Shown here: positions 1-5,263 of the stretch, in pieces
Layout of the letters: every line of letters starts with the position of its first letter
Position numbering within the stretch: the first letter of the stretch is position 1
Assembly: GCA_031259605.1 (NCBI GenBank)
Contig: JAIRLE010000031.1
Coordinates: forward strand, 1-7,178
DNA length: 7,178 nucleotides
DNA from: Zoogloeaceae bacterium
GTDB taxonomy: Bacteria; Pseudomonadota; Gammaproteobacteria; Burkholderiales; Rhodocyclaceae
Direction of reading: 5' to 3'
The notes under the pieces: model-generated
What the model was told of the DNA's origin: nothing
Databases searched by the model: none
What the model saw: the letters and a program-made list of their open reading frames with translations, nothing else
Position numbers and translations under genes: made by a program

Positions 1-139
1 CCGCGCCGTTGCGTCCGAGAATGACAAGAGAATCACCGGGGAAAATCCGCATGTCCAGATCGCGGCAGAGCAGGCGCGTGCCGATATGAAGCGTGAGCTG
101 ACGCACCTCCAGAAGCGGCGTGGCGATGCTGTTTGTCAT
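1..139 (-). CDS. ABC transporter ATP-binding protein, FecE/BtuD type (partial, N-terminus only)
   Basis: This is the start of the ATPase subunit of an ABC importer, which would hydrolyse ATP at the cytoplasmic face to drive the FecCD-type permease encoded just upstream. Only about 46 residues are in the window. They show the usual first strands of an ABC domain (LLEVRQLTLHIGTRLL, then DLDMRIFPGDSLVILG) and the beginning of the Walker A loop, GRNGA at residues 42-46. Signature, Walker B and switch motifs lie beyond the left edge. The ATG at 139-137 overlaps the permease TGA at 138-136 (ATGA), so translation is probably coupled; no strong ribosome site is visible. The substrate cannot be read from this fragment. 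The ABC call is firm; assignment to the iron-chelate/heme/cobalamin subgroup comes from the neighbouring permease. Confidence 0.9.
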   Translation of the reverse strand, partial: MTNSIATPLLEVRQLTLHIGTRLLCRDLDMRIFPGDSLVILGRNGA

Positions 140-1098
140 GGCGTTTCGCGGCGCGAGAGCATGAAGAGGAACACGGGAACGCCCAACAGCGCCGTCAGCA
201 CGCCGACCGGCAACTGTTCCGGCGCAATCAGCGTGCGCGCCAGCGTATCGGCAACGACCAGCAACGCGCCGCCCGACAACGCCGCGGCGGGCAGGAGAAC
301 GCGCTGATCGTTGCCGGTGATGAAGCGCGTCAGATGCGGCACGACAAGACCGATAAAGCCGATGGCGCCAGCGCTGGTGACGGCAATGGCAGTCGCCAGC
401 GCCGCCAGGAAATAGACGACGCGGCGCAGGCGGCGCACATCGACGCCCAACGCCTGGGCGCTTTCCATCCCCTGCCCCAGGAGCGTGATTTCACGAGCGA
501 CGGGCAGGATGGCGGCAAGAAGCAGTCCGAGAAAACCGAGGAGCGGCCAAGGGTTCGCGGTCTGCGCCAGATCGCCCATCAGCCAGAACAACATGCCGCG
601 CAGACGGGTTTCCGGCGCGACGCTCATGAGCAGCATCACCAGCGCGCCGCATCCGGCGGCGACCATGACGCCGGTCAGGAGCAAGCGGGTTTGCGTCCAA
701 CTGCCGTCGCCGCGCGCCAGTCCAAAGACCAGCAACAACGCGACCAGCGCGCCGCCAAAGGCGAACGCGTCCAGCAACAATCCGCCCAACCCCAGCAGGA
801 TGGCGCACAGCGCGCCCACGCTGGCACCGCCGGAAACGCCGAGAATGTATGGATCCGCCAACGGATTCCTGAGCAGGGACTGCATCAACGCGCCGGAGAT
901 GGCCAGCAACGCGCCGCAGGCAAAGCCGGAAAGGGCGCGCGGCAGACGCAGCTTCAGCGCGATGTCCGCCGCCGGTGTTTCCTCGCCGCGCAGGATTTCC
1001 GTCCATTCAGTGAGCGAAATTTCCAGCGACCCCACGCTCAAGGCCACGCCCAGACTGGCAAGCGCCAGAACGACAAGGCCAAGGAAGCGCCCGCTCAC
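136..1098 (-). CDS. FecCD/BtuC-family ABC importer permease
   Basis: A 320-residue integral inner-membrane permease of the family that imports cobalamin, heme or ferric siderophores as a homodimer or paired dimer. It is hydrophobic almost throughout. Visible family hallmarks are LRLPRALSGFACGALLAISG (50-69), the QSLLRNPLADPYILGVSGG stretch (73-91), GVDVRRLRR (218-226) and the closing block from AGAIGFIGLVVPHLTRF (243-259) through ADTLAR (283-288) to the E294-x-PVG and GVP motifs. The length is normal for the family (about 330). The reading frame stays open far upstream, but the GTG at 1098-1096 is chosen because it overlaps the TGA of the preceding gene (GTGA) and begins a short basic n-region before the first membrane helix. 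The partner ATPase follows with an ATGA overlap. Its coupling to a UgpB-type binding protein is unusual. Substrate is unknown; iron chelate, heme or cobalamin are the family options. Confidence 0.95.
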   Translation of the reverse strand: MSGRFLGLVVLALASLGVALSVGSLEISLTEWTEILRGEETPAADIALKLRLPRALSGFACGALLAISGALMQSLLRNPLADPYILGVSGGASVGALCAILLGLGGLLLDAFAFGGALVALLLVFGLARGDGSWTQTRLLLTGVMVAAGCGALVMLLMSVAPETRLRGMLFWLMGDLAQTANPWPLLGFLGLLLAAILPVAREITLLGQGMESAQALGVDVRRLRRVVYFLAALATAIAVTSAGAIGFIGLVVPHLTRFITGNDQRVLLPAAALSGGALLVVADTLARTLIAPEQLPVGVLTALLGVPVFLFMLSRRETP

Positions 1099-2414
1099 GG
1101 GCGAATCACCCGCCGCAGGGCGGGTTTGGCCGCAAGGATGGCGTTGCCGCGCTTGACGGCGGTATCCAGCGCCGCCTTGGCGGGCTTTTTGCCAAGCCAG
1201 ACCTGTTCCAGTTCCTCGTCTACGATAATCCGCACCGGATCCAGCGTGGAGGCGCGCAACGGATGCAGGCCGCCCTTGCCTTGCAGGGAAGCGTAGGCCA
1301 CGTCCAACGCTCGCTCCTCGTCTTTCATCAGGCGCGAAGTCCGCATGACGTTGCGCGCGCTTTCGGTGAGCGGCAAGAATCCGCCGCCGCGCGCCAGCGC
1401 GATTTGCATGTCCGGCGCGAGCAAGAAACGGATGAAGCGGGCGGCAACCTGGTATTCCCTTGCCTTGTAGCCCGCGCCAATCCACAGCGATACCCCCGCC
1501 GCCAGCGTATGTTGCCGGCCATCATAGAGGTCGTCGTGGTGCGGCAGGGGCGCGATGCCCAATTCCACGCCGGGCGCGTCCTGCAACAGGCTGTGCGTCC
1601 AGGCGTCGGAGGTCAGCATGGCGCATTCGCTGTTGTAGAAATGGGCGTCCGCCTCGTCCGCGCGGCCAAAGGTCTGGAAGTAACGCGCCTTGTGCCAGGT
1701 GGCAAGCATGGCGATATGCTTGACCTGGACGCGCCCGTTGAAGGCGAGCTTGCCCTTCTTGTCGGCAATCGGCATGCCGGAAAGGGCGGAAAGATTATCG
1801 ACATGCACCCACGCGGGCCAGGAGGAGGTATAGGGACAGGCGATGCCGCGCTCCATGAGCGTCCCCGCCATGTCCTGCATCTCCTGCCAGGTTTTTGGCG
1901 GCGCTTCCGCGTCCAGCCCAGCCTGACGGAAAAGGCGCTTGTTATAGAAAAGCACCGGCGTGGAAAAGGCCAGCGGCAGGGCGTTCAGGCGGCCACGTTT
2001 TTCGCCCGCCAGCAGATCGGCGGACAAATCACTCCCGGAAACGTTGCCGCCGTTTTCTTTCAGCACCTGATGCACGGGCTTGAAGGCGGCCTTGTTTGCC
2101 AGGAAGTTCGCCATGGTTCCCGGCGTCGCCAGATTGAGGAGCGCGAGTTTGCGTCCCTGCGTCTCGACCCGCAACAACTGGATGCGTTCGGCTTCCGGCT
2201 GTTCGCTGTTGAAGCGTTCCACCAGCTCCGCCAGCTTGAGGGCGCCGCGCGCGCTCAACTGGTGGGCGAGTTCGATGACCCGCGTCTTGGGCGCGGCTTT
2301 CTTCGCCGCCGCCTGCGTTTTTTTGCTTTCCGCCCCGGCCTTGGGCTGCGCGGCCAGACTACAGGTCGCCGCGCCGAAAAAACAGGCAAAAACCATAAGC
2401 GTCGCACGCCACAT
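1095..2414 (-). CDS. Secreted extracellular solute-binding protein, family 1 (UgpB-like)
   Basis: A periplasmic binding protein that should capture a small solute and hand it to an ABC permease. The first ~23 residues are a signal peptide (hydrophobic core TLMVFACFFGAATC, likely cut near SLAA-QP). A Lys/Ala-rich linker of about 25 residues follows, then a two-lobed domain closely resembling E. coli UgpB as I recall it: STPVLFYNKRLFRQAGLD, PPKTWQEM, QVKHIAML, GVSLWI, and RIIVDEELEQVW followed by ALDTAVKRGN near the C-terminus. Two cysteines (GIACPY, SECAML) match a conserved UgpB pair. I chose the ATG at 2414 because a GAGG ribosome site ends 9 nt before it; an ATG at 2429 would add MRRFV (total 444 aa) but has no such site, and the GAGG falls on a rare AGG Arg codon. 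The 3' end overlaps the permease start. Family is secure; the ligand is not, since several recalled glycerol-3-phosphate contacts are missing. Confidence 0.9.
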   Translation of the reverse strand: MWRATLMVFACFFGAATCSLAAQPKAGAESKKTQAAAKKAAPKTRVIELAHQLSARGALKLAELVERFNSEQPEAERIQLLRVETQGRKLALLNLATPGTMANFLANKAAFKPVHQVLKENGGNVSGSDLSADLLAGEKRGRLNALPLAFSTPVLFYNKRLFRQAGLDAEAPPKTWQEMQDMAGTLMERGIACPYTSSWPAWVHVDNLSALSGMPIADKKGKLAFNGRVQVKHIAMLATWHKARYFQTFGRADEADAHFYNSECAMLTSDAWTHSLLQDAPGVELGIAPLPHHDDLYDGRQHTLAAGVSLWIGAGYKAREYQVAARFIRFLLAPDMQIALARGGGFLPLTESARNVMRTSRLMKDEERALDVAYASLQGKGGLHPLRASTLDPVRIIVDEELEQVWLGKKPAKAALDTAVKRGNAILAAKPALRRVIRP

Positions 2415-2423
2415 GACAAAACG

Positions 2424-2427
2424 CCTC
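2424..2427 (-). promoter_or_regulatory. Ribosome binding site deciding the start of the solute-binding protein
   Basis: GAGG on the minus strand sits 9 nt before the ATG at 2414. It overlaps the second codon of the alternative, longer reading (ATG at 2429), for which no Shine-Dalgarno match is visible. It therefore favours the shorter start. Confidence 0.5.
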
Positions 2428-2447
2428 ATCGTCGAAAGAAAGACGAC

Positions 2448-2456
2448 ATTATCGCA
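2448..2456 (-). promoter_or_regulatory. Candidate extended -10 promoter for the ABC-import operon
   Basis: On the minus strand the sequence reads TGCGATAAT, an extended -10 element (TGn plus GATAAT, 5 of 6 to consensus). Transcription would start near 2441, about 27 nt before the preferred ATG at 2414. No convincing -35 hexamer lies 16-18 bp upstream, which is tolerable for an extended -10 promoter. No cobalamin riboswitch or full Fur box is apparent nearby. This is a motif-based guess. Confidence 0.35.
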
Positions 2457-2555
2457 GAATCACCCCTGAGCCTTGCGGATATGCCCTCTGTCCCCAAGGC
2501 AACCGCATGAATGCCGCCATCGTACTTTCAGCCCGCGCCAGCGCTTGCCTTTCCT

Positions 2556-2591
2556 CTCTTCCACTTGTGGGAGAGCGTGCCCCGAAGGGGC
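2556..2591. repeat. Hairpin repeat, copy A (between the citE-like and binding-protein genes)
   Basis: Two adjacent inverted repeats. The first pairs CTCTTCCA (2556-2563) with TGGGAGAG (2568-2575), with one T-G wobble. The second is GCCCC-GAA-GGGGC (2579-2591). Positions 2569-2591 are identical over 23 bp to 6932-6954 in the other large intergenic region, in the same orientation. There is no T-tract after the hairpins in the direction of the upstream operon, so this is not a textbook intrinsic terminator, though it could protect the 3' end of that mRNA. It resembles REP-type intergenic palindromes; copy number in the genome is unknown from here. Confidence 0.7.
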
Positions 2592-2598
2592 GAGCGCG

Positions 2599-2624
2599 CC
2601 GCTTCTCCGGGGCGGAGCGGTTTT
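2599..2624 (+). other. GC-rich hairpin followed by four T's, immediately after the citE-like stop
   Basis: CCGC-TT-CTCC (2599-2608) pairs with GGAG-CGG (2614-2620) around a GGGGC loop, with a two-base bulge, and TTTT follows at 2621-2624 on the plus strand. Read on the plus strand it has the form of a weak intrinsic terminator, but no plus-strand gene precedes it. Read on the minus strand, downstream of the citE-like gene, the run is A's before the stem and no T-tract follows. It may act as a simple 3' stabilising hairpin or, with copy A, be part of one larger repeat. Confidence 0.35.
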
Positions 2625-3604
2625 CAGTTCCGCGCGCGCGCGTCCGCCCGCTCCAGCAACCGCCAGTAATAGCGATAGGAGGCGCGGTCATGCAGTTTTC
2701 CGGCATGGCGGATCGGCCCCCATCCGGCCTTTTGGGCGGCGGCAAGGAGGGCGCGGGCGGTTTCCACTTCCGCCGCGCCGGGCGTGAAGGCGGCAAGGAT
2801 CGGCGCGATCTGCGCCGGATGGATGCTCCACATCCGCAGATAACCGAATTCCTGGCGAGCGCGACGGGCGTCGTTTTCGATGCGGGCAGCGTCCGTGAGT
2901 TCGGTGCACACATTATGCGCAGGAACGATGCCAAAAGCATGGGCGGCGGCGGCAATCTCGCATTTAGCGCGGACAATCAGGGAATGGGTGAATTGTCCGG
3001 GGCTTTGCATGGCGACCGCCGGAATCGCGCCGCCGTGTTCGGAGACGAAATCCATCAGGCCGAAATCCAGGCTTTCCACGCCTTCCAGGGCGGCAATCCG
3101 CCAGACTTCGTGCAACGCGCCATGCGTTTCGATCAACACATGCGCGGGAATGGGGTTTCCCACGCCATGGCGCGCCTCCCCCGCGCGCAACGCCCGCAAG
3201 AAGCGCCGCACATCCCCGGCGGAGCGCGCCTTGGGCAGGGTGATGAACGGCAAGCGCCTTCCCGCCAGACGCAGCGCGATCTCCAGATCCGCCTGCCAAT
3301 GCGCATGGCGGACATCGTGAACCCGTATCCCCACCCGGCCAAAGCGATTGTCGGCGCTGGCGATGAGTTCGGCGCACAGCCTTGCGTGTTCGGCCTCGTT
3401 GCCGATGCGCGCGCCATCCTCGCAATCCAGGGTGATGTCGAAAACCGGCCCCATTTCCCGTTGCAGGGATAATGCCTTCAGCATCGTTTTTTCCGTCCCG
3501 GCGTAATGGTCAACGGCGGGCAGCGGCGGCGGGATATTTTCTCCGGCAAAAAGGATGTCCTTGAGACTTGGCGTGGCGTTCAATTTCCCGGACGGTCGCG
3601 TCAT
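2624..3604 (-). CDS. Stand-alone CitE-like / HpcH-HpaI aldolase-citrate lyase family protein
   Basis: A 326-residue cytoplasmic TIM-barrel enzyme of the family that cleaves or forms C-C bonds in acyl-CoA esters (malyl-CoA, citramalyl-CoA or citryl-thioester). Visible core motifs are DITLDCEDG (56-64), ITLPKARS (121-128), VLIET (156-160) with likely Mg2+ ligand E159, LDFGLMDFVSEHGG (179-192) with likely ligand D185, and MWSIHPAQI (258-266). The usual N-terminal VPGDRP-type CoA/phosphate loop of CitE is replaced by AGENIPPPLPAVDHYAG, so this is a divergent branch. No citF, citD or citC lies nearby, so it is unlikely to be a citrate lyase subunit. The ATG at 3604 overlaps the TGA of the FAD-enzyme gene (ATGA), with GAAGGA 11 nt upstream. 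The frame remains open further upstream but the family-like sequence begins here. The exact substrate is not predictable. Confidence 0.88.
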   Translation of the reverse strand: MTRPSGKLNATPSLKDILFAGENIPPPLPAVDHYAGTEKTMLKALSLQREMGPVFDITLDCEDGARIGNEAEHARLCAELIASADNRFGRVGIRVHDVRHAHWQADLEIALRLAGRRLPFITLPKARSAGDVRRFLRALRAGEARHGVGNPIPAHVLIETHGALHEVWRIAALEGVESLDFGLMDFVSEHGGAIPAVAMQSPGQFTHSLIVRAKCEIAAAAHAFGIVPAHNVCTELTDAARIENDARRARQEFGYLRMWSIHPAQIAPILAAFTPGAAEVETARALLAAAQKAGWGPIRHAGKLHDRASYRYYWRLLERADARARN

Positions 3605-5247
3605 GATGAATGCGATCCTTCGGCTTTTGTCATCTGGAGCGCCAGCGCCTCGGCCACCCGGATGCCGTCCATGGCGGCGGAAAGAATGCCGCCTGCGTAG
3701 CCCGCGCCTTCGCCAGCCGGATAGAGACCGCGGGTGTTTTCGCTCTGCATGCTTTGGGAATCGCGGCGGATGCGCAGCGGCGAGGAGGTGCGGGTTTCCA
3801 CGCCGGTCATCAGGGCGTCCGCCATGTCGTAGCCGCGAATCCGGCGAGCAAAAACGGGCAGGGCTTCGCGCAGGGTTTCGAGAACGAAACCCGGCAGGCA
3901 AAGCGCAAGGTCGGTGAGGCGTATGCCGGGCCGGTAGGAAGGCAGCACCGTTCCCAGGCGGACGGAAGGGCGTCCGGCCAGGAAATCGCCGACCAGTTGC
4001 GCCGGTGCCTGATACGCATACCCCCCGGCCTCGAACGCCTTGCCCTCCCAGTGCCGCTGGAATTCAATGCCGCTCAGGGGATGCGGATAACCGGGAAAAT
4101 CCTGGTTGGGAAAAACATCGACCACCATGCCGCTGTTGGCGTTGCGTTCGGCGCGGGAATACTGGCTCATGCCGTTGGTAACGACCCGCCCCGGCTCGGA
4201 AGTGGCGGCGACGACCTGGCCGCCGGGACACATGCAGAAACTGTAGGCGGTACGCCCGTTCCTCGCTTTATGGACGAGCTTGTAATCCGCCGCGCCCAAC
4301 AGGGGATGCCCGGCAAAACGGCCAAAACGCGCCTGGTCGATCAGGCTTTGCGGATGCTCGATGCGTACGCCAATCGAAAAGGGCTTGGGTTCCATAACCA
4401 CGCCTTTTTCATGCAGCATGGCAAAGGTGTCGCGGGCGCTGTGTCCCACTGCCAGCACCACGTGTTCGCCATGCAGCGTCTCACCATTGGTCAGCCGTAC
4501 CCCCCTGACCTGACGCCTGCCGTCGGCGCGAGTATCGATCAGGAGTTCTTCCACCCGGCAGCCGAAGCGGATTTCCGCGCCCAGCGCGCACAGGGCGGCG
4601 CGCAGGTTTTCCACCACCTTGACCAGGCGGAAGGTGCCGATGTGCGGCTTGCCGACGAACAGGATATTTTCCGGCGCGCCCGCGCGCACGAATTCCTCCA
4701 GCACCTTGCGTCCCAGATGACGCGGATCGCGCACCTGACTGGAAAGCTTGCCGTCGGAAAACGTCCCCGCGCCGCCTTCGCCGAACTGCACATTGGATTC
4801 GGGATTGAGCTTGCCCTGCCGCCACAGTCCCCAGGTATCCTCGGCGCGCTCACGCACGATTTTGCCGCGTTCCAGCAAGATGGGCCGAAAACCCATCTGC
4901 GCCAGCAACAGGCCGGCGAACAGGCCGCAGGGGCCGGTGCCGATGATGACGGGACGGCGCGTCTCGTCCGCCCTTGCCTGCGCGACATGGCGATAGCGCA
5001 TGTCCGGCGCGGGCATGAGATGCGCGTCTGCCGCGCAACGCCGCAAGACGGCGGCTTCGTCCTTGACGGCGACATCGACGGTATAGACAAAAAAAATCCG
5101 CGGCGCATTGCGCGCGTCATGGGCGCGGCGAAAGACATGGAAATCCTCCAGCGATTCGGCGGCAATGCCCAGGCGGTCGAGCAGCGCGGCTTTCAGCGCC
5201 GCCTCGTCGTGTTCCAGCGGCAGGCGGATATCCGTCAGGCGCAGCAT
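3601..5247 (-). CDS. FAD-dependent dehydrogenase, COG2509 type (NAD(P)/FAD-dependent oxidoreductase)
   Basis: A 548-residue soluble flavoprotein of a widespread family with no established reaction. Residues 1 to about 95 form the extra N-terminal domain typical of the group (starting MLRLTDIRLPLEHDEAAL). The FAD-binding Rossmann fold follows: PVIIGTGPCG (99-108, GxGxxG) and an acidic end of strand 2 at E127. Further family hallmarks are FGEGGAGTFSDGKL (156-169 region), VVLAVGHSARDTF in the middle, CPGGQVV, and a C-terminal flavin-binding segment YPAGEGAGYAGGI (509-521). The length is normal. The ATG at 5247 is preceded 10 nt upstream by AAGGAG, which overlaps the thrC stop codon, so it is co-transcribed with thrC. 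The citE-like gene follows with an ATGA overlap. The family call is strong; substrate and electron acceptor are unknown. Confidence 0.92.
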   Translation of the reverse strand: MLRLTDIRLPLEHDEAALKAALLDRLGIAAESLEDFHVFRRAHDARNAPRIFFVYTVDVAVKDEAAVLRRCAADAHLMPAPDMRYRHVAQARADETRRPVIIGTGPCGLFAGLLLAQMGFRPILLERGKIVRERAEDTWGLWRQGKLNPESNVQFGEGGAGTFSDGKLSSQVRDPRHLGRKVLEEFVRAGAPENILFVGKPHIGTFRLVKVVENLRAALCALGAEIRFGCRVEELLIDTRADGRRQVRGVRLTNGETLHGEHVVLAVGHSARDTFAMLHEKGVVMEPKPFSIGVRIEHPQSLIDQARFGRFAGHPLLGAADYKLVHKARNGRTAYSFCMCPGGQVVAATSEPGRVVTNGMSQYSRAERNANSGMVVDVFPNQDFPGYPHPLSGIEFQRHWEGKAFEAGGYAYQAPAQLVGDFLAGRPSVRLGTVLPSYRPGIRLTDLALCLPGFVLETLREALPVFARRIRGYDMADALMTGVETRTSSPLRIRRDSQSMQSENTRGLYPAGEGAGYAGGILSAAMDGIRVAEALALQMTKAEGSHSS

Positions 5248-5257
5248 CCGGCGTTTT

Positions 5258-5263
5258 CTCCTT
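5258..5263 (-). promoter_or_regulatory. Strong ribosome binding site for the FAD-dependent dehydrogenase
   Basis: AAGGAG on the minus strand, 10 nt before the ATG at 5247; its first base is the last base of the thrC TAA. The arrangement supports co-transcription and re-initiation from thrC. Confidence 0.75.

Noticed and set aside
133..1296. A 387-codon plus-strand open frame rich in Gln, Arg and Ala.
   Set aside because: It lies opposite the FecCD permease; its composition is what antisense of Leu/Ala/Gly-rich membrane protein codons gives. No ribosome site or family resemblance.
1263..2510. A 415-codon plus-strand open frame.
   Set aside because: Antisense shadow of the solute-binding protein gene, which has strong family motifs and a signal peptide on the other strand.
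2430..2623. Cobalamin riboswitch or Fur box upstream of the ABC operon, suggested by the FecCD/BtuC permease.
   Set aside because: No B12-box-like sequence is visible and the spacer is short for a full riboswitch; only one GATAAT unit resembles a Fur half-site, without the adjacent repeats.
2569..2623. Intrinsic terminator for the thrC operon.
   Set aside because: The hairpins are present, but on the transcribed (minus) strand no T-tract follows any of them; the only T-run is on the opposite strand.
2631..2642. A (CG)6 alternating tract with Z-DNA potential.
   Set aside because: It encodes part of the Ala/Arg-rich C-terminus of the citE-like protein and is unremarkable in DNA of this composition.
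2473..2787. A 104-codon plus-strand open frame across the repeat and the 3' end of the citE-like gene.
   Set aside because: Half lies in the repeat and half is antisense to a well-supported gene; no recognisable protein features.
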